64,000 nucleotides of DNA, taken from contig NZ_QGTL01000001.1 in the NCBI RefSeq assembly GCF_003182135.1, positions 62,001 to 126,000 on the forward strand, given 5' to 3'. This stretch comes from Nocardia neocaledoniensis (GTDB taxonomy: Bacteria > Actinomycetota > Actinomycetes > Mycobacteriales > Mycobacteriaceae). Below, in pieces: positions 27,184 to 36,417 of the stretch (position 1 is the stretch's first letter; each line of letters opens with the position of its first letter). The notes below the pieces were generated by a model. That model did not search any database and was not told where the DNA came from. It was given only the letters and a program-made list of their open reading frames with translations. A program made the position numbers and the translations under genes.

Positions 27184-28848
27184 TTACCCGCGCGACACGT
27201 AGAGCTGAGCTATTTCGGCGGAATAGGTTTCGGCGATCGCGGCCCTGCGCAATTTCAGCGACGAGGTGAGCAGGCCGGCGTCGACGGTGAAATCCCCGTC
27301 GACGACGCGGAATGCGCGAATGGATTCCGGCCGCGACACCAGCGAATTCGCGTCGTCCACGGCGGCCTGGATCGCCTCGGCCGGATCGGCGTCGGGATGC
27401 TCGGCGCGCCACTTCGCGCACCGTTCGGCGTCGAGGGTGATCAGCGCCGTCACGAACGGGCGCCCGTCTCCGACGACCATGCAGTTGCTCACCAGCGGAT
27501 GCAGCCGCACCCGGTCCTCGAGCGGGGTCGGTGCCACGTTCTTGCCGCCGGAGGTCACCAGGATCTCCTTCTTGCGCCCGGTGATCCGCAGGTGCCCGTC
27601 GTCGAGTTCGCCGATGTCACCGGTGTGCAGCCAGCCCTCGGCGTCGACGGGCCGCTGGTCGGCGGCCGCGCCCCAGTAGCCGGGCGAGACGTGCGGGCCG
27701 CGCACGAGCACTTCGCCGTCGGCGCCGATCCCCACCTCGGTCCCCGGAATGGGACGGCCCACGGTGCCGAGCCGGTTGGTGGACGGCGCACTCACGGTGA
27801 CCGCGGTGGCCGCCTCCGTGAGGCCGTAGCAGTTCAGGATCACCACGCCGAATCCGGCGTAGAACCCCGCGGTGGTGTCGTCGAGGGAGGCGCCGCCGGA
27901 GATCACGTAGCGCAGCCGCCCGCCGAACGCGGCCGCGACGGCGTCGTCGGCGACGGTGGGCGCGGCACCCTCGGCCAGCAGTGTCAGGCCACGCGCGACG
28001 GCCGCGTCCTCCTGTCCCTCGGGGAGCAGCGCGCGGACGTGCTTGCGAATCTTCTCCAGCGCGTAGGGAATCAGCGCGAGGAAGGTCGGGCGCAGTGTCG
28101 CCAGCGCCGGGACCAGGTCGGGCACGCCGGGCAGCAGATGGGTGCGGCTGCCGCCGTAGAGGCAGGCGAACAGGATCGTCTGGCCGAACACGTGCGAGAG
28201 CGGCAGCGCGAGCACCGTCGTGCCGTCGAAGATCCCCTCGACCTGCCGGGCGGTGTTCGCGGCGGTGACATACATGTTGCGGTGGCTGATCATGCAGCCC
28301 TTGGCCAGGCCGGTGGTGCCGCTGGTGTAGACGATCATCGCCAGGTCGGCGGCGCCCACCGCGGCGATCCGCGCGTCGAGGCCGGGGTGCTCGCCGCCCT
28401 CGGCCCCCGCGCCGAGTTCGTCGAAGGACCACACGGCGCCGGCCGCGCCCGCGTCGGTCAGGCGGGCGGCGTCGGCGGCGGTCTCGGCCGCGTGGAACCG
28501 GCTCCCGCTGTCGCGCAGGATGTGCGCGATCTGCGCGGGTGAGGAGGTCGGATACACCGGCACGATCACCGCGCCGACGGCCATGGCCGCGCAGTCGAGC
28601 AGCGCCCACGCCAGGCTCGTGCGACCGAGCACCGCGACCCGGTCCCCCGCGGCCACCCCGCGGTCGAGCAGGGCCGAGGCGAGCGCGCGGACCCTGGTGT
28701 CGAGCTCGCCGGTGGTCAGCTGGGTGCCGTCGGCGGCACACAGTGAGGGACGGGCCGGGTCACGCCGCGCCGCGTCGGAAACAATCGCGTACAGACTGGA
28801 CGAATCGGCCGGAACGAATCCGTTCGCGGTGACAGACACTGTGTTCAC
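27184..28848 (-). CDS. AMP-dependent acyl-CoA synthetase/ligase (FadD15-like)
   Basis: 554 residues of the ANL superfamily; activates a carboxylate as acyl-adenylate and probably transfers it to CoA. Motifs: P-loop YTSGTTGLAKGC (near residue 180), NCYGLTEAA (A5), GWLHTGDIG (A7), ITGRKKE (A8 hinge) and LTSSLKLRR with the C-terminal catalytic Lys. This resembles mycobacterial FadD15-type long-chain ligases. Start GTG 28848; no clear ribosome site. It ends 142 nt before the FAD gene, leaving room for an internal promoter. It may load a starter acid or activate a free product of the synthase pathway. Confidence 0.88.
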   Translation of the reverse strand: MNTVSVTANGFVPADSSSLYAIVSDAARRDPARPSLCAADGTQLTTGELDTRVRALASALLDRGVAAGDRVAVLGRTSLAWALLDCAAMAVGAVIVPVYPTSSPAQIAHILRDSGSRFHAAETAADAARLTDAGAAGAVWSFDELGAGAEGGEHPGLDARIAAVGAADLAMIVYTSGTTGLAKGCMISHRNMYVTAANTARQVEGIFDGTTVLALPLSHVFGQTILFACLYGGSRTHLLPGVPDLVPALATLRPTFLALIPYALEKIRKHVRALLPEGQEDAAVARGLTLLAEGAAPTVADDAVAAAFGGRLRYVISGGASLDDTTAGFYAGFGVVILNCYGLTEAATAVTVSAPSTNRLGTVGRPIPGTEVGIGADGEVLVRGPHVSPGYWGAAADQRPVDAEGWLHTGDIGELDDGHLRITGRKKEILVTSGGKNVAPTPLEDRVRLHPLVSNCMVVGDGRPFVTALITLDAERCAKWRAEHPDADPAEAIQAAVDDANSLVSRPESIRAFRVVDGDFTVDAGLLTSSLKLRRAAIAETYSAEIAQLYVSRG

Positions 28849-28935
28849 GAATCGAATTCTTCACGGCGCCAACCATTCCCGTCGCCGCCGCGCTCCCGGT
28901 TCCTACCGCGCGAAAGTCATCGCCTATCGACGGGT

Positions 28936-29859
28936 TCACGCCGACAATGCGCGGACATCATCGAGTTGTGCCGATTCGACGCATTCCAGGAACAACGCGA
29001 CCGCGGGATTCGGTTCGTCGGCCCGCCACACGGCGTGCAAATCCAGCGTGGGCACCGGATCGAACAATTTCACCGCCACCGAACTACTGCCCGGCACACC
29101 CATTCCCATCGAAATCGCGCGCGGCAGCGACGCGAAGCCGACGAGTGGTCGCACCGAGACCATGTGCGCGGTGGCGCCGGGATCGTCGGCCGAATGCGTG
29201 ACATTGAGCGAGATCCTGGTTTCGGCCGCCGACCGCAGGATGGTGTCGTACATCGCCGGACACTGCTCGCGGGCGAACAGCACGCAGTCCTGACTCTGTA
29301 GTTCCGCGAACGGGACACCGGGCCGGTCGGCCCACCGATGTCGGCGGCCGACGACCGCGACGAGCGGCACCCGGTGCAGGAGGCGGCGGTACCGGAAATC
29401 GGCGGTACTGGGGTGACCGTAGACCAGAGCCACGTCCAGGGAACCGTCGGCGAGACCGGCCAGCTGGGGGCCGGTCCGCTTCTCCCACAGCGACACCACG
29501 ATGTCGGGGTGTCGTTCGGTCATCCTGGTGAGCGCCTCCGGCAGCACATGCCTGCTGGCAGGCAGGTTGTAACCGATGTTGAGACTGCCCGCCCTGCCCT
29601 CGGCGGTGGCTTTGGCCGCCTGGGCGGCGCGGTCGAGCTGGGCGACGATCTGGCGGGCCTGGTTCTCGAACTCGCGCCCCGCGGGGGTCAGCCGGACCTC
29701 GTGCGAGTTCCGGGCGACCAGCTGGACGCCGAGCGATTTCTCCAGCTTCTGCAGCTGGGCACTGAGACTTGGTTGGGTCAGATGGAGGCGCTGCGCTGCG
29801 CGACCGAAATGCAACTCTTCGGCGATGGTGATGAACGAAACGAGGTGTCGGAATTCCAT
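28936..29859 (-). CDS. LysR-family transcriptional regulator
   Basis: 307 residues. N-terminal winged helix-turn-helix (about 1-60: FRHLVSFITIAEELHFGRAAQRL, LTQPSLSAQLQKLEKSLG) followed by a two-lobed effector domain. It is the first gene of the leftward set, 87 nt before the ligase, so it is the obvious candidate regulator of the lipid-synthase operon. LysR proteins typically bind T-N11-A sites near their own promoter; the sequence upstream (29860-30075) has no dyad I can support with confidence. Confidence 0.9.
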   Translation of the reverse strand: MEFRHLVSFITIAEELHFGRAAQRLHLTQPSLSAQLQKLEKSLGVQLVARNSHEVRLTPAGREFENQARQIVAQLDRAAQAAKATAEGRAGSLNIGYNLPASRHVLPEALTRMTERHPDIVVSLWEKRTGPQLAGLADGSLDVALVYGHPSTADFRYRRLLHRVPLVAVVGRRHRWADRPGVPFAELQSQDCVLFAREQCPAMYDTILRSAAETRISLNVTHSADDPGATAHMVSVRPLVGFASLPRAISMGMGVPGSSSVAVKLFDPVPTLDLHAVWRADEPNPAVALFLECVESAQLDDVRALSA

Positions 29860-30075
29860 GACGCCGGGCTCCTTCCGAGTACCACCACGCTATCGAGGCC
29901 GGATAACCGGTGATGAATGGCGATCGCCCAGCAGTTGCCGTGCGCGTTGCCGGTGGGTGAACCCGGTCGCGTCCCGGCGTGGCCCGCGGCGGCGCGCCGG
30001 GCGACTCGGCGAAAGGCCGGGCACCGCAACGACTTACACCGCGGCGAACGGCACACTCTACCGGCCGCCCGCCGA

Positions 30076-30747
30076 TCAGGCGAGCGAACCGGTGACCACG
30101 GCGTAGGCGAAGCCGTCCCAGCCCTTGGATCCGACGGTCTGGATGACGGTCGCGTCCAGGCTCGGCTCGGCGGCGAGCAGTTCCACCAGTTCGCGGCCGG
30201 CGCGCACGCTCGGGTCGTCGGAGTGCTCGTCGGCCAGTGCGCCCCCGCGCACGACGTTGTCGACGATGATCACCGACCCGGGGCGGGTGAGCCGCAGCGC
30301 CCATTGCACGTAGTTGGCGTTGTTGACCTTGTCGGCGTCGATGAACACCAGGTCGAACGGTTCGGTGAGGTCTTCGGCGACCTGCGGCAGGGTGTCCAGC
30401 GCCGCCCCGACCCGGATGTCCACCCGCGCGCCGACGCCGGCGCGGTCGAGGTTCTCCCGCGCCACCTTGGCGTGCCGCGGTTCGAATTCCAGGGTGACCA
30501 CGGTGCCGTCGGCGCCGACCGCGCGCGCCAGCCATTCGGTGCTGTAGCCGCCGAGGGTGCCGATCTCGAGCACCCGCCGCGCGCCCGCGCCCCGGGCGAG
30601 CAGATGCAGGAACTTGCCCTGCGGCGGGGACACGTCGATCGGCGGCAGCCCCGCGTCGGCGTTGGCGGCGAGCGCGGGCGCGCCCTCGCCGCCGATGAGG
30701 GTGTCCACGACGTATCGGTCGACCTCGGCCCAGTTGTAGTCGGTCAT
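30076..30747 (-). CDS. SAM-dependent O-methyltransferase (COMT-like, class I)
   Basis: 223 residues, the length of the small bacterial catechol/caffeoyl-CoA-type O-methyltransferases. SAM motif I RVLEIGTLGGYSTEWLA, motif with FDLVFIDADKVNNANYV (metal-binding Asp of the family) and SVIIVDNVVRGG. Substrates of this family are catechols, flavonoids or other hydroxylated aromatics. It lies 27 nt downstream of the type VII-associated gene and could be read with it; there is no evidence that it belongs to the lipid-synthase cluster beyond proximity. Confidence 0.9.
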   Translation of the reverse strand: MTDYNWAEVDRYVVDTLIGGEGAPALAANADAGLPPIDVSPPQGKFLHLLARGAGARRVLEIGTLGGYSTEWLARAVGADGTVVTLEFEPRHAKVARENLDRAGVGARVDIRVGAALDTLPQVAEDLTEPFDLVFIDADKVNNANYVQWALRLTRPGSVIIVDNVVRGGALADEHSDDPSVRAGRELVELLAAEPSLDATVIQTVGSKGWDGFAYAVVTGSLA

Positions 30748-30774
30748 GGACGCCAGTGTGCCACCAGGCGCGGG

Positions 30775-31755
30775 CTACTTCGCGGTCTCGACCTCGGTGA
30801 CACCCCGCACCACCGCCACCGCCGTGGACGCCAGCGTCTTCACCTCGACCAGCGCCTTGGCGAGCTCGATCAGCAGGGTGCCCACCTTGGCCGAGGCCAG
30901 CCCGATGTCGAACAGCGCGCGGGCGATCAACGCGGGCGTCGCGGTGCCGCCGGAGATCAGCAACAGCGCGGTGGCCTCGGCGAGCATCCCGGCCAGGCTG
31001 CTCAGGATCTCGACGATCACGCCGCGGACCGCCTCGACGATGCGTTTCATGCCCGTGTTGCAGTCCGAGAGGACCTGCGCGATCGCCCCCTGTTCGGCGA
31101 TCTTGCCCGCGAGTTCGGTGGCGTTGGCCCGATAGGCCTCGGCGGCCGACCCGGCCCACGCCCCGATCCCGGAGTCCAGGGCCGCGGCCAACTGTCCGGC
31201 CGTCGTGGTGAGGTGTTCGCCGATGGCCTTCCAGGAGTCGGAGTACGCCTGCACCATGTCGGGGTTGCCGCTCACCGAGTCCAGCGCCTTGCGCAGCGGT
31301 TCGACGTGCTCGAGCATCCAGCCCATCAGCTGGGAGCCGAGGAAGTTGAACGGATCGAACTTGCGCAGCGTGGTGGTGCCCTTGATGGCCTGGACGAACA
31401 TCGTCGCGGCGTCGCCGACATCGCGCGCGGTGGCGCCGGCCTTGGAGATCGCGTCGACCTTGCCCATCACCTCGCCACCGGTCATCGCCGTGTACGCGCT
31501 CGCGCCGTTCTCGAGGACGTCACCGTGCAGTGTGCCCTTGAAGAACCCCGCGTCGGGCTCCTCTGCGCCCAGATCCGGCACGCCGACGTTCTGCAGCAGC
31601 GTCGCGGTCTCCTGGTAGTAGGTCTGCCGGAAGTCCACCCCCTCGCTGAGCAGGTCGTTCTCCGGCGCCTCCGCGTCGTCGAAGGTGTCGATGGTCCCGG
31701 GGACGGGCAGGGTGTTCTCGTTGAGCCAGCGGCCCACGGCGGTCTGTTCGGCCAT
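30775..31755 (-). CDS. putative type VII secretion-associated effector with WXG-like domain
   Basis: 326 residues, largely helical, Ala-rich, no signal peptide. A WXG100-like hairpin sits near residues 180-250: AALDSGIGAWAGSAAEAYRAN gives the W-x-G turn (WAG). The C-terminus has two long hydrophobic stretches (GVIVEILSSLAGMLAEATALLL and ALFDIGLASAKVGTLLIELAKAL) that could insert in a membrane. It starts 2 nt after the EspC-like gene, matching the common actinobacterial YbaB - EspC-like - effector order. No toxin domain or active site is recognised, so effector status is inferred from context. Confidence 0.65.
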   Translation of the reverse strand: MAEQTAVGRWLNENTLPVPGTIDTFDDAEAPENDLLSEGVDFRQTYYQETATLLQNVGVPDLGAEEPDAGFFKGTLHGDVLENGASAYTAMTGGEVMGKVDAISKAGATARDVGDAATMFVQAIKGTTTLRKFDPFNFLGSQLMGWMLEHVEPLRKALDSVSGNPDMVQAYSDSWKAIGEHLTTTAGQLAAALDSGIGAWAGSAAEAYRANATELAGKIAEQGAIAQVLSDCNTGMKRIVEAVRGVIVEILSSLAGMLAEATALLLISGGTATPALIARALFDIGLASAKVGTLLIELAKALVEVKTLASTAVAVVRGVTEVETAK

Positions 31756-31757
31756 CG

Positions 31758-32087
31758 CTATGCCACGTCCATGATCTCGGCCGCGGTGGCGACCAGCGCA
31801 GTGGCGCTCGCGTCGTCCTGCGCCTCGAAGGTGTCGGCGGCGGTACGCAGGGTGCCGGGGACCTGTCCACTCCGGGTGGTGAGCAGGTCGAGGAGCCGGG
31901 TGATCTCGTCGTGCAGCTGGCCGAGGGTGTTCACCGCGTACGGCTTGACGAACAGCCCGTACGCGTCGTCGGCGTGCGCCAGATACGCGGCCGCTTCCTG
32001 CGCCTTCGCCACCCCGTTCGCGACCTCCTGGACCGCGTCGGCGTGGGCGCGGACAGCCATCACATCGACATTCACCGCACCGGTCAT
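31758..32087 (-). CDS. EspC-like type VII secretion target protein
   Basis: 109 residues, no signal peptide, two predicted helices separated by a turn; the pattern NVDVMAVRAHADAVQEVANGVAKA at the N-terminus and the length fit the ESX-secreted EspC family. These proteins form helical hairpins and are exported by ESX machinery. An AGGAGG-like stretch (GAGGAGGCG) precedes the ATG. It sits between a YbaB-family gene and a WXG-like gene. No ESX core component (EccC, EccD, MycP) lies in the window, so export would depend on a distant locus. Confidence 0.7.
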   Translation of the reverse strand: MTGAVNVDVMAVRAHADAVQEVANGVAKAQEAAAYLAHADDAYGLFVKPYAVNTLGQLHDEITRLLDLLTTRSGQVPGTLRTAADTFEAQDDASATALVATAAEIMDVA

Positions 32088-32200
32088 GCTCGCCTCCTCC
32101 TCGTCGGCACGGGCCGCTGCCCGCACACCCCTTCTCGAATTCCTTGGACGCGCCCGCGCCCGATTCGGTTCCCAGTCCGGCGGAACCGGATTCGCCGCGG

Positions 32201-32743
32201 CTACTGGAGCCAGGACCTGCGCTGGAAGTAGAGGTCGTCCTCGTCGGGCTCGTCCGGGGTCACGACCCGGTCGCGATCCGGCTTGCGCGTGGCGGGCGGC
32301 GCGGGCGCGAGGTACGCCGGAGCGGTGGGGGTCGGCCACGGCGCCGCGGAGGTGGGCGACGGCGCGGCCGGCGGCGCGGGCGCGGGGTCAGGGAAGCGCT
32401 CGGCGTACTGGTCGACGATGGTGTCGGCAGCGGTGTCCGTACCGACGATTTCGCCGATCAGCCCGGTGACCGTGCCGCGCAGCCGCGCCTGGGCGCGCCG
32501 GGTGCACGCCATCAGTTCGGCCGCGACGGCGGCAGGATCCATGCCGCGCACGGCGGGGGCCAGGGTGATCGCGGTGGTGGCGCCGTTGACGTCGACGGTG
32601 ACGCCGATCCGGCCGTCGGCCGAGGTCTCGCTGACGCTGACCTCGGTCATCCTCGCCCGCAGTTCCTGATAGCGGGTCGCTTGCCGCTCGAGCTCGCGGG
32701 CCCGCTGCGTGAGTTCGTCGGCGGCGCCGGTCAACTCGTCCAT
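32201..32743 (-). CDS. YbaB/EbfC-family protein (EspL-like)
   Basis: 180 residues. Residues 1-90 form the YbaB fold (a helix from the N-terminus, the beta part SADGRIGVTVDVNGATTAITL, then a helix) and the rest is a Pro/Ala/Thr-rich, acidic tail. YbaB proteins bind DNA non-specifically; the related EspL is a cytosolic factor needed by ESX-1 for stability of its substrates. Its position upstream of an EspC-like and a WXG-like gene supports a chaperone-like role for the cassette. The 113 nt to the next gene may contain a second promoter. Confidence 0.8.
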   Translation of the reverse strand: MDELTGAADELTQRARELERQATRYQELRARMTEVSVSETSADGRIGVTVDVNGATTAITLAPAVRGMDPAAVAAELMACTRRAQARLRGTVTGLIGEIVGTDTAADTIVDQYAERFPDPAPAPPAAPSPTSAAPWPTPTAPAYLAPAPPATRKPDRDRVVTPDEPDEDDLYFQRRSWLQ

Positions 32744-33006
32744 GTCGGTCGCTCTCCCCTCCTGCCGGAAACTCCGGCCGTGCGCGGCGGAGGCGGCCCA
32801 GCGATCCGCCCCCGATCGGATCGCGCCGAGACTAGCGCCGCGCGGATCACCGCCGTGCGACCGGGTGGGCGGGCCGGGCGTGGACCTCCGCCGGTAACCG
32901 TGTTACCGTCTGCGCGCCGCCGGAATCGTGACGTGGGTCATGATCGATGTCCGGTGCGGCTCGGGACACCTCCGCGACGGCGCGGAGGTGGTTGGGAAGG
33001 AATGGC

Positions 33007-34314
33007 ATGCGGCAATCTCGATCGCTGACGCGGCGCGCGGCGCTGACCGTGGCGGCCTGTCTGGCGGCGGTGGCGGGACCTGGCCTCGGCGCGGCGCCGG
33101 CGGCGGGCGCGCCGATGAGCGCGTTCTACACCCCGCCCGCGGAGATTCCGCAGGCCCCGGGTTCGATCGTGCGGACCGCCCCGATGACGCTGCTCGCGAC
33201 CCCGCCGACCGCGAAGGGCTGGCCCACGCAGGGACAGCACGTCCTCTACACCTCCCGGCTGCAGGACGGGTCCCCTGTCGCGGTGTCCGGCACCTACATC
33301 GAGCCGCAGAACCCCTGGCAGGGCCCCGGCGCGCGCCCGACCGTGGTGATCGGCCCCGGCACCTCGGGGCAGGGCGACCGGTGCGCCATGTCGGTGGCCT
33401 TCTCGACGGGCGTCTCGGTCACCGCCGATCCGCTCGGCCTCTCGGCGAATCAGGAGCTGCCGTCCTCGGCGGTGTGGAGCGCACTCGGCGCGCGCGTGCT
33501 GATCACCGACTACATCGGCCTCGGCACGCCGGGCATCCACACCTACGCCAACCGCTTCGAGAGCGGGCACGCCGTCCTCGACGGCGCCAGGGCGGCCAAC
33601 GCGCTGGGCGGCGTCGGCCCCGAGACGCCACTGATCCTGTGGGGCTACTCGCAGGGCGGCGGCGCCACCGCCGCGGCGGCCGAGATGCAGCCGGAGTACG
33701 CGCCCGAGCTGAATCTGAAGGGCACCTGGGCCGGCGGCCCGGTGGCCGATCTGGCCGCGATCCTGACCACGATCGATGGCGCGCTGATCGGCGGCGCCAT
33801 CGGGTTCGCGGTCAACGGCATGCTCGCGCGCTACCCCGAACTCCACGCCGCGGTCGACCGGGTGACCAGCCCCGCGGGTCGCGACATGCTCGCGACGCTG
33901 AGCGATTCCTGCGTCGCCGACCTGATCACCCGGCACCCGTTCCTGCGCACGAATTCGCTGACGGTGGACGGACGTTCGCTCACCGAGCACCTCGCCGAGA
34001 TCCCCGAGGCCGCGCCCGTGCTCGCCGAACTGCGCCTCGGCAGCACGAAACCGGCCACCCCGGTGTTGATCACCAGCGGCCGCAACGACGACACCGTCCC
34101 GTACGGGCAGGCCAGGCGCCTGGCCGAGGACTGGTGCGGCCAGGGCGCCACCGTCACCTTCCGCACCAACGAACTGCCGCCGATCCTGCCGGGCACGACC
34201 ATCCCGAACCACTTCGGCCCGGAACTCATCGACGGCTTCGGTCCCGACAACGCGGTGACCTACCTGCTCGACCGGCTTGCCGACAAGCCGGTCGGCGGCT
34301 GCTCGTTCGACTGA
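33007..34314 (+). CDS. secreted lipase (LIP/secretory lipase family)
   Basis: 435 residues. Signal peptide: basic MRQSRSLTRRAA followed by a hydrophobic core and cleavage near AGA-PMS (about residue 35); the RR pair leaves Tat export possible. Catalytic Ser 215 in the elbow GYSQGG, likely acid in GRNDDTVPYGQ and His in NHFGPE. Two cysteine pairs probably form disulphides (GDRCAMS, SDSCVAD, DWCGQG, GGCSFD). AAGGA sits 5 nt before the ATG. Likely hydrolyses triacylglycerols or esters outside the cell. It is convergent with ureC across a shared hairpin terminator. Confidence 0.9.
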   Translation: MRQSRSLTRRAALTVAACLAAVAGPGLGAAPAAGAPMSAFYTPPAEIPQAPGSIVRTAPMTLLATPPTAKGWPTQGQHVLYTSRLQDGSPVAVSGTYIEPQNPWQGPGARPTVVIGPGTSGQGDRCAMSVAFSTGVSVTADPLGLSANQELPSSAVWSALGARVLITDYIGLGTPGIHTYANRFESGHAVLDGARAANALGGVGPETPLILWGYSQGGGATAAAAEMQPEYAPELNLKGTWAGGPVADLAAILTTIDGALIGGAIGFAVNGMLARYPELHAAVDRVTSPAGRDMLATLSDSCVADLITRHPFLRTNSLTVDGRSLTEHLAEIPEAAPVLAELRLGSTKPATPVLITSGRNDDTVPYGQARRLAEDWCGQGATVTFRTNELPPILPGTTIPNHFGPELIDGFGPDNAVTYLLDRLADKPVGGCSFD

Positions 34315-34329
34315 GCGCCGCGCGAGAGG

Positions 34330-34355
34330 CCCCGCCGACAACGTGGTCGGCGGGG
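34330..34355. terminator. bidirectional intrinsic terminator between lipase and ureC
   Basis: Perfect 10-bp stem CCCCGCCGAC/GTCGGCGGGG with a 6-nt loop, followed on the plus side by TTT. It lies in the 49-nt gap between two convergent stops and can serve both transcripts. Confidence 0.8.
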
Positions 34356-34363
34356 TTTCGCCG

Positions 34364-36085
34364 TCAGAACAGGAAGTAGCGCTGCGCCATCGGCAGTTCG
34401 GTGGCCGGCTGTTCGGTCCAGACCTCGCCGTCGACGCGGACGGTGAAGGTGTCGGGGTCCACCTCGATGCGCGGCATGGCGTCGTTGTGCGGCATGTCGG
34501 CCTTGGTGAGCGCGCGCACGTTCTTGACCGGTGCCAGCTTCCGGCGGATGTCGAGCCGATCGGCCAGCCCGTCGTCGATGGCCTGCTCGGAGACGAAGTG
34601 CAGCGAGGTGGCCGCGGCGGCAGGGGCGGCGGCGCCGAACATGGGGCGCGGCAGCACCGGCTGCGGGGTGGGAATGGAGGCGTTCGCGTCACCCATGGCG
34701 GCCCAGGCGATCATGCCGCCCTTGAGGACCGCGTGCGGGCGCACACCGAAGAACGCCGGCTCCCACAGCACCAGGTCGGCGAGCTTGCCGACCTCCACCG
34801 AGCCGATCTCGTCGTCGAGTCCGTGCGCGATCGCCGGGCAGATGGTGTATTTCGCGATGTAGCGCCGCACGCGGGCGTTGTCGGCGGCGCCGTCGCCCGG
34901 CAGCGCGCCGCGGCGGCGTTTCAGCACGTGCGCGGTCTGCCAGGTGCGCATCACGACCTCGCCGATGCGGCCCATCGCCTGGGAGTCGGAGCCGATCATG
35001 GAGATGGCGCCCAGGTCGTGCAGCAGGTCCTCGGCGGCGATGGTGGACGGGCGGATCCGCGATTCGGCGAAGGCCAGGTCCTCGGGGATCGACGGGCTCA
35101 GGTGATGGCACACCATGAGCATGTCGAGATGCTCGTCGAGGGTGTTCACGGTGTGCGGCCGGGTGGGGTTCGTCGAGCTGGGCAGCACGTTGAGATGCGA
35201 AGCGACGGTGATGATGTCGGGCGCGTGCCCGCCGCCCGCGCCCTCGGTGTGATAGGCGTGGATGCCGCGACCCGCGATGGCGGCGAGGGTGTCCTCGACG
35301 AATCCGGCCTCGTTCAACGTGTCCGAGTGCAGCGCCACCTGCACGCCGGCGGCGTCGGCGACGGTCAGGCAGGCGTCGATCGCGGCGGGCGTGGAGCCCC
35401 AGTCCTCGTGCAGCTTGAATCCCGATGCGCCGCCGCGCAATTGCTCCCACATGGAGTCCTGGCTGACCGTGTTGCCCTTGCCGAGCAGCACGATGTTCAT
35501 CGGCCAGTGGTCCAGGGATTCCAGCATCCGGGCCAGGTGCCAGGAGCCGGGGGTGACGGTGGTGGCCTTGGAGCCCTCGGCCGGGCCGGTGCCGCCGCCG
35601 ATCAGGGTGGTGATGCCGCCGCCGAGCGCCTCGTCGAGCAGCTGCGGGCAGATGAAGTGCACGTGGCAGTCGATGGCGCCGGCGGTGAGGATGCGCCCGT
35701 TGCCCGCGATGATCTCCGTCGACGGGCCGACCACGAGGTCCGGGTGCACGCCGGACATGGTGTCGGGGTTGCCCGCCTTGCCGATTCCGCAGATCCGGCC
35801 GTCGCGGATGCCGACGTCGGCCTTGATGATGCCCCAGTGGTCGACGATGACGACGCCGGTGATGACGGTGTCGGGGGCGCCGTCGGCGCGGGTGGCCCTG
35901 GACTGGCCCATCGATTCGCGCAGCACCTTGCCGCCGCCGAACACCGCTTCCTCACCGGCCAGTCCGGGTCCGCCGCTGCGGTCCTCGGTGATCTCGATGA
36001 TCAGGTCGGTGTCGGCGAGGCGGATGCGGTCACCGGTGGTCGGCCCGAACAGTTCGGCGTAGCGGGCGCGGCTCAGTTCGGTCAT
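34364..36085 (-). CDS. ureC: urease alpha subunit
   Basis: 573 residues, full length. Catalytic subunit of the nickel urease that splits urea into ammonia and carbamate. Metal and active-site elements are intact: DCHVHF (His 141, His 143), carbamylated Lys 224 in [21 protein letters not shown], the flap [16 protein letters not shown] and [12 protein letters not shown] with the metal-binding Asp. The ATG overlaps the ureB stop (ATGA). Gene order is ureA-ureB-ureC. The accessory genes ureE/F/G/D that normally follow in actinobacteria are absent: transcription ends at the shared terminator right after ureC. Confidence 0.97.
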   Translation of the reverse strand: MTELSRARYAELFGPTTGDRIRLADTDLIIEITEDRSGGPGLAGEEAVFGGGKVLRESMGQSRATRADGAPDTVITGVVIVDHWGIIKADVGIRDGRICGIGKAGNPDTMSGVHPDLVVGPSTEIIAGNGRILTAGAIDCHVHFICPQLLDEALGGGITTLIGGGTGPAEGSKATTVTPGSWHLARMLESLDHWPMNIVLLGKGNTVSQDSMWEQLRGGASGFKLHEDWGSTPAAIDACLTVADAAGVQVALHSDTLNEAGFVEDTLAAIAGRGIHAYHTEGAGGGHAPDIITVASHLNVLPSSTNPTRPHTVNTLDEHLDMLMVCHHLSPSIPEDLAFAESRIRPSTIAAEDLLHDLGAISMIGSDSQAMGRIGEVVMRTWQTAHVLKRRRGALPGDGAADNARVRRYIAKYTICPAIAHGLDDEIGSVEVGKLADLVLWEPAFFGVRPHAVLKGGMIAWAAMGDANASIPTPQPVLPRPMFGAAAPAAAATSLHFVSEQAIDDGLADRLDIRRKLAPVKNVRALTKADMPHNDAMPRIEVDPDTFTVRVDGEVWTEQPATELPMAQRYFLF

Positions 36086-36408
36086 CGGTTCTCTCTCGTC
36101 TCGTCCAGGCGCCCCGGCGCGCTCGCGCTGATGCCGTACACCTCGCGGGTGCCGCCGAGCGGGACCAGCGAGACACGCTGTGGCAGACCGGGTTCGAACC
36201 GGACGGCGGTACCGGCGGGGATGTCGAGGCGGTGGCCGTGCGCGGCGGCGCGGTCGAAGTCGAGCGCGGCGTTGGCCTGGGGGAAGTGCACGTGCGAACC
36301 GACCTGGACCGGCCGGTCGCCGGTGTTCACCACCTCGAGGGCGAGGCGCGGCGCACCCTCGTTCAATGTGATCGTGCCCTCGGCACAGAGGTATTCACCG
36401 GGAATCAT
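36082..36408 (-). CDS. ureB: urease beta subunit
   Basis: 108 residues, normal length. The start [18 protein letters not shown] and the later [16 protein letters not shown] and [22 protein letters not shown] are diagnostic of UreB. It is a structural subunit of the urease complex. It begins 9 nt after ureA, and its stop overlaps ureC, so the three subunits are co-translated. Confidence 0.96.
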   Translation of the reverse strand: MIPGEYLCAEGTITLNEGAPRLALEVVNTGDRPVQVGSHVHFPQANAALDFDRAAAHGHRLDIPAGTAVRFEPGLPQRVSLVPLGGTREVYGISASAPGRLDETRENR

Positions 36409-36417
36409 GGGCGTGAC

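Noticed and set aside
30076..30747. O-methyltransferase as part of the lipid-synthase cluster
   Set aside because: It is separated by the LysR gene and a 216-nt gap and is only 27 nt from the type VII cassette; no evidence links it to the synthase.
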